Below are positions 27,492 to 35,148 of a stretch of 64,000 bases of DNA, piece by piece. The notes under the pieces were generated by a model. That model had not been told where the DNA came from. It saw only the letters and a program-made list of their open reading frames with translations, and made no database searches. The stretch is taken from positions 16,693 through 80,692 of the forward strand of contig CANFXW010000015.1 in NCBI GenBank assembly GCA_947451145.1, in the 5' to 3' direction. This DNA comes from Sphingomonadaceae bacterium (GTDB lineage: Bacteria > Pseudomonadota > Alphaproteobacteria > Sphingomonadales > Sphingomonadaceae). The first letter of the stretch is position 1. Each line of letters starts with the position of its first letter. The position numbers and the translations under genes are program-made.

Positions 27492-28109
27492 ATGCGGCAG
27501 ATTCCGTTACCGCTCAGCTCTGGCGCTGAAGCCCAGCCTGCACGGATTGTCGTCGGCTCCGGCAATGTAGCCGCGATCGAGGCCATGGGGCAGGCTGCAG
27601 CATGGCCATTCCGCACCGCATTGCTGTTTGGCCCGCCGCGTTCGGGAAAGTCACTGCTCGGGCGCTGGTTTGCCGAAAGTGGTGCCGGCGAAGTGATCGA
27701 CAATGCCGACAAGCTGGACGAGGCCGAGCTGTTCCATCACTGGAACCGCGTGCAGGAAAGCGGCCGCCCGCTGTTGATCATCGCCAACGCGGCGGACGGC
27801 AGCTGGAACATTGCCCTGCCTGATCTCGCATCGCGAATGGCCGCTGCGCTGCACCTCGAAATCGGCGAGCCCGATGATGCCATGATGGCGGAACTGATTG
27901 CCGTCCACGCAGAGATGCTGGGGCTGGCGCTCGGGCCCGATGCAGCAAGCTATCTTGTGCCGCGCGTCGAGCGTTCCCATCTGGAGGTCGAGCGGCTTGT
28001 CGGCACGATCGACCGGCTCAGCCTTGAGCGAAAGCAGGCTCCGTCGCTGGCGATCTGGCGCGAAGCGATCGAGGAATTGGCCGGCGAAAAGCAACCGCGC
28101 TTGCTTTGA
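27492..28109 (+). CDS. hda: Hda-like DnaA regulatory inactivator
   Basis: A 205-residue DnaA-related AAA+ protein without a DNA-binding domain. The N-terminus RQIPLPLS matches the beta-clamp-binding motif of Hda, which brings it to the sliding clamp to stimulate ATP hydrolysis by DnaA. A P-loop GPPRSGKS and a DnaA-like lid (PRVERSHLEVERLVGTIDRL) are visible. The frame is open from 27441, but the ATG at 27492 puts the clamp motif at the N-terminus, six bases after the previous stop. Confidence 0.85.
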   Translation: MRQIPLPLSSGAEAQPARIVVGSGNVAAIEAMGQAAAWPFRTALLFGPPRSGKSLLGRWFAESGAGEVIDNADKLDEAELFHHWNRVQESGRPLLIIANAADGSWNIALPDLASRMAAALHLEIGEPDDAMMAELIAVHAEMLGLALGPDAASYLVPRVERSHLEVERLVGTIDRLSLERKQAPSLAIWREAIEELAGEKQPRLL

Positions 28110-28137
28110 AGGTTCAGATAGGGAACAATTGACGGCG

Positions 28138-28848
28138 ATGTTTAACAGTTTGATCGACTATCTCGACTCGATAAAGGCCCGCGATCCGGCTCCCCGGTCG
28201 CGGTGGGAGGTCTTGCTGTATCCCGGCATCATCGCCGTGGGCATGCACCGGATCGCGCACTGGCTGTTTGAAGCGCGGATGTTTTTCCTCGCCCGCCTGG
28301 TCAACCATTTGTCGCGGTTTTTCACCGCTATCGACATTCACCCAGGTGCCAAGATCGGCCGCCATCTGTTTATCGACCACGGTTTTACCGTGATTGGCGA
28401 GACGGCGGAGATTGGCAATAACGTTACTATCTATCAGTGTGTTACGCTGGGCGGCACCAATCCTGCCAATGGGGTTGGCGGCAAGCGCCACCCGACCCTG
28501 CTGGATAATGTGATCGTTGGCTCGGGCGCGCAGATCCTCGGGCCGATCACGGTCGGCCAGCGTGCGCGTGTTGGCGCGAATGCGGTGGTGACCGACGATG
28601 TGCCCGAAGGCGCGACGATGGTTGGTGTCAAGGCGCGCTCGACCCTGATCGCGGCAGAGGCATGGCAGAAGGACTTCGTGCCCTACGGCACGCCCTGTTC
28701 CGAGCGGTTTGATCCGGCCACGCAAAAGCTGGAATTGCTCCAGTGTGAAGTCGAAACCCTGCAAAAGAAGATCGCCATACTGATGGAAGAGCGCGATGCG
28801 CTGGCCCCCAAGCAGTCTGGCACCCGGAAAGGCAAGAAGTCGGCTTGA
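28138..28848 (+). CDS. cysE: Serine O-acetyltransferase
   Basis: A 236-residue left-handed beta-helix acetyltransferase. GMHRIAHWLFEARMFFLARL is the N-terminal helical part; IDIHPGAKIGRHLFIDHGFT, VIGETAEIGNNVTIYQCVTL and GGKRHPTLLDNVIVGSGAQI carry the hexapeptide repeats and catalytic His residues. It makes O-acetylserine, the cysteine precursor. The N-terminus is shorter than in E. coli CysE, as in many alphaproteobacterial and Gram-positive forms. The C-terminal tail is predicted coiled coil (LLQCEVETLQKKIAILMEER). Its stop overlaps the TTG of the next gene. Confidence 0.93.
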   Translation: MFNSLIDYLDSIKARDPAPRSRWEVLLYPGIIAVGMHRIAHWLFEARMFFLARLVNHLSRFFTAIDIHPGAKIGRHLFIDHGFTVIGETAEIGNNVTIYQCVTLGGTNPANGVGGKRHPTLLDNVIVGSGAQILGPITVGQRARVGANAVVTDDVPEGATMVGVKARSTLIAAEAWQKDFVPYGTPCSERFDPATQKLELLQCEVETLQKKIAILMEERDALAPKQSGTRKGKKSA

Positions 28849-29186
28849 GCGCGGTAATCACCCCGTTCCCCAATTTCCAGCCCATGCAGGTGGGCTTTGA
28901 CCGCACCGAACTGCAGCGGATCCTTGACCTCTATGGCCGCATGGTCGCCGCCGGGGAATGGCGCGACTATGCCATGGACTTTGACCGCGATGCCGCAAGC
29001 TTTTGTGCTTTCCGCCGCGCGGCCGAACGACCGCAGGCGCGGATAGAAAAGCGTCCGGCGCTGCGTGCCAAGCAAGGCATGTGGACCCTGTTTGGCGAGG
29101 CCGGGCAAATCCTCAAACGCGGGCACGAACTTTCGGGCGTGCTGTTCCCGCTGGAGCGGCGGCTGATGAAGGCGGTTGAGGGTTAA
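28845..29186 (+). CDS. DUF2794 protein
   Basis: A 113-residue alphaproteobacterial protein matching DUF2794: VGFDRTELQRILDLYGRMVA, GEWRDYAMDFDRDAASFCAF and IEKRPALRAKQGMW. Function unknown. The likely start is TTG at 28845, overlapping the cysE stop as TTGA; the alternative ATG at 28884 would remove the N-terminal VITPFPN segment. Probably co-transcribed with cysE and converging on the DUF4328 gene (4-base overlap). Confidence 0.85.
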   Translation: MSAVITPFPNFQPMQVGFDRTELQRILDLYGRMVAAGEWRDYAMDFDRDAASFCAFRRAAERPQARIEKRPALRAKQGMWTLFGEAGQILKRGHELSGVLFPLERRLMKAVEG

Positions 29187-29875
29187 TCAAACGCACCGCT
29201 GGCGTGGCGCATTGCGCGCTGATTGCCGGTTATCTCCCCAATCGCCCGCCGCAGATAGAATGACGATGCCGCCATCAGGCAAGTGGCGAACAGGCTGTTG
29301 CCGATGGTCGCGGACAAAGGCGTGGTCACGCAGACGTAGGGGATCCTCCCGACAAATTGCACGACCATGACAATCGAGCGCAAGATTGCGCCGCCAATCA
29401 GGAATGACCACCAGGCCGAGACATCGGGTGCCGTCTGCATCGCCTGCCAGACATCCTCACCGGCGCTGCGATTGGTCAGCTCCCGCATCGAGCGAAACGG
29501 CAGCACGAGGTTGAGAAACGGGACGAAGAACGATCCTACGGCCCAGCCGGGCGAAAATCCCAGATCAGCCACGCCGACATCGTACAAATTGCGCCAGGCG
29601 CGGTAGACCCAGAGCATGAAGGTTATCGCGAGGACCAGGCTGGTCAGGATGAACAGCACGCCCAGCAATCCGGAGATGAGCGTCAGTGGTGCAATGATCG
29701 GACTGCCCGCCATCGCATAGAACCCGCCAGCAGGTCGCGTCACAAAGAAATAAAGGATCGCGCCGCCCGCCCCGACAAGCAGGACATCAAGCACGATTTG
29801 CGCAACCAGCAGCCCGCGCGTTATCCAAGCCAGACGGACCAGCGATCCGATTCCGTCTCCCGCAACTCCTGCCAT
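29183..29875 (-). CDS. DUF4328 multi-spanning membrane protein
   Basis: A 230-residue integral membrane protein with about five hydrophobic helices. WVYRAWRNLYDVG, FSPGWAVGSFFVPFLNLVLP and MRELTNRS are hallmark DUF4328 sequences. Function is unknown. It stands alone on the minus strand and its 3' end overlaps the DUF2794 gene by four bases. Confidence 0.85.
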   Translation of the reverse strand: MAGVAGDGIGSLVRLAWITRGLLVAQIVLDVLLVGAGGAILYFFVTRPAGGFYAMAGSPIIAPLTLISGLLGVLFILTSLVLAITFMLWVYRAWRNLYDVGVADLGFSPGWAVGSFFVPFLNLVLPFRSMRELTNRSAGEDVWQAMQTAPDVSAWWSFLIGGAILRSIVMVVQFVGRIPYVCVTTPLSATIGNSLFATCLMAASSFYLRRAIGEITGNQRAMRHASGAFD

Positions 29876-29978
29876 TTCCCGCTCCCCCCTTGGACCGGGA
29901 GCCTAAATCCAGCGGAAGTAATTGCAATAGCTTCGATTACTTTGAAATCAGTACGGGTCTTCGGCCTGATCGAGCTGA

Positions 29979-30887
29979 CTACTTCCCCGCCGCCTTCTGC
30001 AACATGCCCATGGCGTGCATCGATTGCTCAAGGCCATTCTGGATGACGGCATCACCGCTGCGATCGCTGATCTTTGCCCAGTTGGCGGCGACGCCCTCTA
30101 CGGAGCAATCACCGCCGCTTAGCAGCACACCTTCGTTCATGGTGACAAATGCGCTCTGGAACACGCCCGCGCCAGCGCCGACAATGGCATTGGACGGCGC
30201 ATCGTCGCTGACAAGGAACAGCGCCGCCGGAGCCACGTTTTCCGGACTGAAGGCCTTGAAGGCTTCCTCAGGGAAAATGTCTTCGGTCATCCGCGTGCCA
30301 GCAGTGGGAGCAATCGAATTGACCCGGATGTTGTACTTTGCGCCTTCGAGATGCAGCGTCTTGGCAAGGCCGACGAGGCCCAGCTTGGCCGCGCCGTAAT
30401 TTGCCTGGCCGAAGTTGCCGCCAATCCCGGTTGACGACGTGGTCATCAGGATGCGGCCATAGTTCTGCTCGCGCATGGTTTCCCACACCGCCTTTGAAGC
30501 ATAGGCCGAACCGAGCAGGTGAACGCGAACCACCAGTTCAAAGTCGATCGGTTCCATCTTCACGAAGGTCTTGTCGCGAAGGATACCGGCGTTGTTGATC
30601 AGGATGTGGACGCCGCCCCAGGCTTCCTTGGCCTTGGCAACCATTTCGACCATCTGATCATATTCGGCGACGCTGCCGCCATTCGACATGGCTTCACCGC
30701 CAGCGGCCTTGATCTCCTCGACAACGGCAAGCGCTGCGTCGGAATGGCCGGTGCCATCGCGAGCGGCACCCAGATCGTTGACGACTACCTTCGCGCCGCG
30801 GCGTGCCAGTTCGAGCGCATAGGCCTTGCCCAAGCCGCCACCGGCGCCGGTGACGATTGCAACCTTGTCTTTGAACGAGATGGTCAT
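29979..30887 (-). CDS. SDR-family 3-hydroxyacyl-CoA dehydrogenase-like
   Basis: A 302-residue short-chain dehydrogenase. The cofactor motif is VTGAGGGLGKAYALE, NNAGILRD is the NNAG motif, and the catalytic Ser, Tyr, Lys lie in TTSSTGIGGNFGQANYGAAK. The extended GxGGGLG/NDLG and the long C-terminus resemble the dehydrogenase domain of peroxisomal multifunctional enzyme 2, so oxidation of 3-hydroxyacyl-CoA is a fair guess. The ATG at 30887 has GGAG in good position and is preferred over 30902. Confidence 0.85.
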   Translation of the reverse strand: MTISFKDKVAIVTGAGGGLGKAYALELARRGAKVVVNDLGAARDGTGHSDAALAVVEEIKAAGGEAMSNGGSVAEYDQMVEMVAKAKEAWGGVHILINNAGILRDKTFVKMEPIDFELVVRVHLLGSAYASKAVWETMREQNYGRILMTTSSTGIGGNFGQANYGAAKLGLVGLAKTLHLEGAKYNIRVNSIAPTAGTRMTEDIFPEEAFKAFSPENVAPAALFLVSDDAPSNAIVGAGAGVFQSAFVTMNEGVLLSGGDCSVEGVAANWAKISDRSGDAVIQNGLEQSMHAMGMLQKAAGK

Positions 30888-30909
30888 GATCGGAATCTCC
30901 ATGCGATTC

Positions 30910-30923
30910 GCACTCGCAAGTGC
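30910..30923 (-). promoter_or_regulatory. Inverted repeat upstream of SDR gene (operator-like)
   Basis: GCACT-CGCA-AGTGC is a perfect 5-bp inverted repeat with a 4-base spacer, ending 23 bases before the SDR start. It may be a repressor site; no regulator gene is adjacent. Confidence 0.35.
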
Positions 30924-31040
30924 AGCAATTCGTGCGCCGCGATGGCATTTTGAAGGGCCGTGATCAAGCCGATTGCGCGGCGCGGGCCTTGCCGTAGCGG
31001 CAGGTTGGCCTGCCTGTGCGGGATCGCGGACGAATCAGTC

Positions 31041-31709
31041 TTAAAGCGCCATCAGCGTGGGGATCAGCTCGTCATAGTGATCGATCATCGCCGCCGCCTG
31101 AAGCTGATCGCGCGGAACGTCGAGGAAGCCAAAGCTGACAGCAACGCATGGGATGCCTGCCGCCATCGCCGCGCCTGTATCGTAGGTTGTATCACCCACA
31201 TAGACCGCCCGCCCGCCGCCGAGCCGAATCAGCATTTCCTGCAGCAGATCGGGAGCGGGCTTGGCGCGCCCCGGTCCAAGCGTGTCGCCACCGATGATGG
31301 TTGCGAAACGCTGTGTGAGGCCCAGTTCATCAAGGAGCTTGCGCGCCAGTGATTCCAGCTTGTTAGTCACCAGTGCGAGCTTGACGCCTTGCCCTGCAAG
31401 GCCATCCAGCATTGCCTCACCACCAGGGAAAAGTCTGGTATGAACCGCGATATTTGCCTCGTAGTATTCCAGCAGATCGCGGTGCATGGCCTGCACATCC
31501 ACGCCCTCGCTACCGCCAGTGACGGCCAGTGCTCGGGTCAACATGACTTTGGCGCCGCCGCCAATCAGGCGTGAGACTTCACCCAGTGGCACTTGTGGTC
31601 TGCCTGCCATTTTCAACGCGTGGTTGAGCGCCATACCCAGATCGCCGCTGGTATCGAGCAGCGTCCCGTCGAGATCAAAGCCGACAATATCAAAGGGAAA
31701 TTGGTTCAT
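31041..31709 (-). CDS. gph: Phosphoglycolate phosphatase (HAD family)
   Basis: A 222-residue HAD phosphatase. Motif I is VGFDLDGTLLDTSGDLG with the nucleophilic Asp, motif II LALVTNKLES, and motif III VYVGDTTYDTGAAMAAG. The alpha-helical cap after motif I matches Gph, which dephosphorylates 2-phosphoglycolate produced in DNA repair. HAD specificity is hard to fix by sequence, so the substrate is likely but not certain. Divergent from glmU with about 60 bases between starts. Confidence 0.85.
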   Translation of the reverse strand: MNQFPFDIVGFDLDGTLLDTSGDLGMALNHALKMAGRPQVPLGEVSRLIGGGAKVMLTRALAVTGGSEGVDVQAMHRDLLEYYEANIAVHTRLFPGGEAMLDGLAGQGVKLALVTNKLESLARKLLDELGLTQRFATIIGGDTLGPGRAKPAPDLLQEMLIRLGGGRAVYVGDTTYDTGAAMAAGIPCVAVSFGFLDVPRDQLQAAAMIDHYDELIPTLMAL

Positions 31710-31771
31710 GATTGGCGGCGATGGCGAAGCCTAGTGGAAACGGCAAGCATTTGATGGCAAAGCCTTCACTT

Positions 31772-33145
31772 ATGAACGCGAAATCATCCTCCCGGCCACT
31801 GGCCGCTGTCATCCTTGCTGCGGGCAAGGGCACCCGCATGAAGAGCGACCTGCACAAGGTGCTTCATCCGATCGCCGGACGGCCGATGATCGAACACCTG
31901 ATGGCCAGCGTGGCCGCGCTGCAGCCGGCCAGGCAGGTTGTCGTCGTCGGTTCGGGCCGTGAGCAGCTGGAAGCAGCGCTGGGTGATCGCGCGGGCATCG
32001 CCGTTCAGGAACCGCAAGAGGGCACCGCTCACGCCGTGCTTATGGCAGAACCTGCGCTTAGGGACTTCGAAGGTGACGTACTCGTGCTCTATGGCGATGT
32101 GCCTTTCGTCAGCTCGGAGACGATGCGGGCAATGATTGACCGGCTCCACGCCGACGATGCGCCCGCGGTTGTCGTGCTGGGGTTCGAACCCGCCGATGCA
32201 CTGCAATATGGGCGGGTGATCACCACGGCTGACCGCATCGAAAAGATGGTCGAGTTCAAGGACGCCAGTGAAGCCGAGCGCGCCTGCCGCCTGTGCAATT
32301 CCGGCCTGATGGCGGCGCGCGGCGTTGATCTTTTCGCCCTGCTGGCGCGGGTCGGGAACGACAATGCCCAAGGCGAATATTACCTGCCCGACGTGGTCAA
32401 CATCGTACTGGCTGACGGGCGCTCTTGCGCGGTGGTTGTCGCTGCCGATGAGCACGAAGTTGCCGGGATAAACAGCCGCGCCGAACTCGCCGATGCGGAA
32501 GGCCGCTGGCAGCAGCGGCGCCGGGCGCAGGCGATGGCCGATGGGGCTTCGCTCATCGCGCCGGAAACGGTCTGGTTTTCCTGGGATACGGCAATTGGCC
32601 GCGATGTGACGATCGAGCCCAATGTCTTCTTCGGCCCCGGCGTCAGCGTGGCTGACAAGGTTACCATCCGCGCGTTCTGCCACCTCGAAGGCGCGAGCCT
32701 ATCCAGCGGGGTCGAGGTCGGCCCCTACGCACGCCTGCGCCCGGGCGCGGTGCTGGGGGAAAAGGTCAAGATCGGCAACTTCGTCGAAGTGAAAAAGGCC
32801 GTGTTCGGCAAGGGGGCCAAAGCCAACCACCTGTCATACATCGGCGATGCCGAGGTGGGGGCAGGGGCCAATATCGGCGCGGGCACGATCACCTGCAATT
32901 ATGACGGCTATTTCAAACACAAGACGACCATCGGCGAGCGCGCCTTTATCGGCTCAAATTCTGCGTTGATTGCGCCGGTGCGGATCGGGGCGGATGCCAT
33001 TGTTGCCGCAGGCAGCGCAGTTTCACGCGATGTCGCAGATGGTGAACTGCGCCTCGTCCGCGCCGAGCAACTCGTCAAACCCGGCTGGGCCGACCAGTTC
33101 CACGATGCGATGAAGAAGCGGAAGGCCGAGACTTCAAAGTCCTGA
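31772..33145 (+). CDS. glmU: Bifunctional GlmU (GlcN-1-P acetyltransferase / UDP-GlcNAc pyrophosphorylase)
   Basis: A 457-residue bifunctional enzyme. The N-terminal uridylyltransferase has AAVILAAGKGTRMKSDLHKV and LYGDVPFVSSET; the C-terminal left-handed beta-helix (from about 245) has VEVKKAVFGKGAKANHLSYI and GAGTITCNYDGYFKHKT with the acetyltransferase catalytic His. It makes UDP-GlcNAc for peptidoglycan and LPS. In-frame ATGs at 31712, 31721 and 31754 exist; 31772 gives the standard length and N-terminus. glmS, the first enzyme of the same pathway, lies 2 kb downstream. Confidence 0.95.
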   Translation: MNAKSSSRPLAAVILAAGKGTRMKSDLHKVLHPIAGRPMIEHLMASVAALQPARQVVVVGSGREQLEAALGDRAGIAVQEPQEGTAHAVLMAEPALRDFEGDVLVLYGDVPFVSSETMRAMIDRLHADDAPAVVVLGFEPADALQYGRVITTADRIEKMVEFKDASEAERACRLCNSGLMAARGVDLFALLARVGNDNAQGEYYLPDVVNIVLADGRSCAVVVAADEHEVAGINSRAELADAEGRWQQRRRAQAMADGASLIAPETVWFSWDTAIGRDVTIEPNVFFGPGVSVADKVTIRAFCHLEGASLSSGVEVGPYARLRPGAVLGEKVKIGNFVEVKKAVFGKGAKANHLSYIGDAEVGAGANIGAGTITCNYDGYFKHKTTIGERAFIGSNSALIAPVRIGADAIVAAGSAVSRDVADGELRLVRAEQLVKPGWADQFHDAMKKRKAETSKS

Positions 33146-33260
33146 CGCCGCCGTTTCGACGTGCCTGACAAATTGATACACATTTTGACGAGCCATTTCG
33201 CCACGGTTCTGTAGCAATGCGAGCGGGCAAGTTGATAACAATAACGGGGGCTCGGATTGC

Positions 33261-34487
33261 ATGGTGAAGTGGAAGCGCGGGCACGGCTATATTCTTTCGG
33301 CCATCGTCGGAACCTTGCTGCTTTCAGCATGCGGTGATGGTTCGACAGGCTCCGGCACAACCGCCACGGGCATCACGCCAACCCCAAGCCCGACACCTTC
33401 GCCCACGCCGACAGCAACCGTTGGACCAGCGATTGCCGCCGCGACGACGATAGATGTCAACAACGTCGCGAATTATTCGGCGCCTGCCTTGCCCGCCTAT
33501 TACGATGCAACGGTGACCGCGCTCGACAATACACCGGCCGCGAACCCGGCGAATGACCGAATTGCCACCCTCGGGCGGGTGTTGTTTTATGACAAGCAGC
33601 TGAGCATAAACAACACGATATCCTGCGCATCGTGTCACCAGCAGGCCTCTGGTTTCAGCGATCCGGCTCGTTTCAGCACCGGCTTTTCCGGTTCGGCATT
33701 CACCACGGCACATGCGCCCCGGCTCGGAAATGTCCGTTACTGGCTGCCCGGTACTATGTTCTGGGATCGCCGCGCGGCAACACTTGAGTTGCAGGCCAGT
33801 GGTCCGATTACCAATTCGGTCGAGATGGGTTTTGACAGCACGGCTGGTGGCATCGCTGCGCTGATCACCCGGTTGCAGGGCATCGGCTATTATCAGGAGC
33901 TGTTCACCTGGGCCTATGGCAGCTCGACGGTCACCGAAGCGCGGATCCAGCAGGCGCTGGCCAATTTCCAGCGGGCCATGGTTTCCAGCTCAAGCCGTTT
34001 CGATACTGCCTATGCACAGGTGTTCGATCCCGCGCAGCCCAATCGCGGCTTGAACCGGCCATTCCCCGGTTTCACCGCGCAGGAAGAGCGCGGCAAGCAG
34101 TTGTTCACGACCGGGATTAACGGGGGAGGCGCAGGCTGTGCTGCCTGCCATCAGCCACCGACCTTCGCTCTCGCCGCCAACTCCCGCAGCAATGGACTGG
34201 ACGCTGGTGAAACAGTCATCTTCAAATCGGCAAGCTTGAAATCGATCGGGCAGTCAAAATTCTTCATGCATGACGGCCGGTTTTCGACGCTCGATCAGGT
34301 TGTCGAGTTCTATAACAGCGGGATACAGGCTGGTCCGGCACTTGATAACCGGTTGAAGACACCTGCCGGTACACCGCAGGTTTTGAACCTGAGCACGAGT
34401 GACAAGGCCGCGCTTGTCGCCTTTATGCTGACCCTGAGCGACAACACGCTGGCGACAGACCCGAAATTTTCGAACCCTTTTAGGTAG
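33261..34487 (+). CDS. Di-haem cytochrome c peroxidase/MauG-like lipoprotein
   Basis: A 408-residue exported protein. The lipobox LLSAC ends at Cys24, followed by a Thr/Pro/Ser repeat linker (TPTPSPTPSPTPTATVG). Two haem c sites are present, CASCHQQ and CAACHQP, in the arrangement of bacterial cytochrome c peroxidases and MauG-like proteins; LGRVLFYDKQLSINNTISCA and FMHDGRFSTLDQVVEFYNSG are typical. It probably reduces H2O2 or oxidises a partner at the periplasmic face of a membrane. The lipoprotein form is unusual. It stands alone between glmU and a DUF3291 gene. Confidence 0.88.
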   Translation: MVKWKRGHGYILSAIVGTLLLSACGDGSTGSGTTATGITPTPSPTPSPTPTATVGPAIAAATTIDVNNVANYSAPALPAYYDATVTALDNTPAANPANDRIATLGRVLFYDKQLSINNTISCASCHQQASGFSDPARFSTGFSGSAFTTAHAPRLGNVRYWLPGTMFWDRRAATLELQASGPITNSVEMGFDSTAGGIAALITRLQGIGYYQELFTWAYGSSTVTEARIQQALANFQRAMVSSSSRFDTAYAQVFDPAQPNRGLNRPFPGFTAQEERGKQLFTTGINGGGAGCAACHQPPTFALAANSRSNGLDAGETVIFKSASLKSIGQSKFFMHDGRFSTLDQVVEFYNSGIQAGPALDNRLKTPAGTPQVLNLSTSDKAALVAFMLTLSDNTLATDPKFSNPFR

Positions 34488-34565
34488 CGGGTGTAATTGC
34501 ATTCGGTCGCACTATGTGACCAAATGGTGTTGCGATTATCGGTAGGGTCAGGATAAGCCTGAATC

Positions 34566-35021
34566 ATGCACATCGCCCAAATCAACGTCGCTCGGTTTCG
34601 GTCGGGCAGGGACGATCCCGTAAATGCCCCTTTCATGGCAGCTCTTGATCACGTCAATGCAATGGCGGAGGCTTCGGATGGCTTCATCTGGCGTTTGGTT
34701 GGCGAGGGTAACAACGCGACAGACGTCGAAGCAATTGCGGGCGATCCGGATTTGATCATCAACATGTCGGTATGGCGTGATGTTGCTTCGCTGGAAGCAT
34801 TTGCATACCGGCAGGCGGACCACCGCGCAGTCCTTGGTCGGCGCAGAGAATGGTTCGATCCAATGGAGCCGTCTATCGCACTTTGGCCTGTCGAATTAGG
34901 GCATGTGCCGAGCGTCGACGAAGGGTTGACTATGCTCGAGCGACTCAGCGTTGAGGGACCAAGCAAGGCCGTATTCACTTTCAAGTGGTATCGTGAGCAT
35001 TCTGCCCGGCATGAAGCTTGA
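34566..35021 (+). CDS. DUF3291 (antibiotic-biosynthesis-monooxygenase-like) protein
   Basis: A 151-residue protein matching DUF3291: HIAQINVARFRS, FMAALDHVNAMAEASDGFIW, INMSVWRDVASLEAFAYRQA and HRAVLGRRREWF. The fold is a dimeric ferredoxin-like barrel related to the ABM superfamily. No cofactor or substrate can be inferred. A remnant of a toxin gene follows immediately. Confidence 0.82.
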   Translation: MHIAQINVARFRSGRDDPVNAPFMAALDHVNAMAEASDGFIWRLVGEGNNATDVEAIAGDPDLIINMSVWRDVASLEAFAYRQADHRAVLGRRREWFDPMEPSIALWPVELGHVPSVDEGLTMLERLSVEGPSKAVFTFKWYREHSARHEA

Positions 35022-35040
35022 GCAGTACAATGATGTGAAA

Positions 35041-35136
35041 CAAGCGAACCCGCGGCTCGGCGCGAGTTTTATTACACGAAATACAAACGATTTTTCGGCA
35101 GAGATGCCTGATATCCGGGTCCCATACACACTCTAA
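35041..35136 (+). pseudogene. vapC (PIN-domain toxin) 3' remnant
   Basis: The frame encodes ANPRLGASFITRNTNDFS then AEMPDIRVPYTL and stops at 35136. This is the characteristic C-terminal end of VapC PIN-domain ribonucleases (the LGA-x-x-x-TRNT-x-DF motif with its acidic metal-binding Asp and the RVPY end). The rest of the toxin, including the N-terminal catalytic acids, is missing, and no antitoxin gene is seen. It sits between the DUF3291 gene and glmS, 12 bases before glmS. Confidence 0.65.
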
Positions 35137-35148
35137 GAAAGCAATTCC

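Noticed and set aside
35022..35148. glmS ribozyme or riboswitch before glmS
   Set aside because: The sequence before glmS encodes the VapC remnant and shows no ribozyme core; the glmS ribozyme is typical of Gram-positives.
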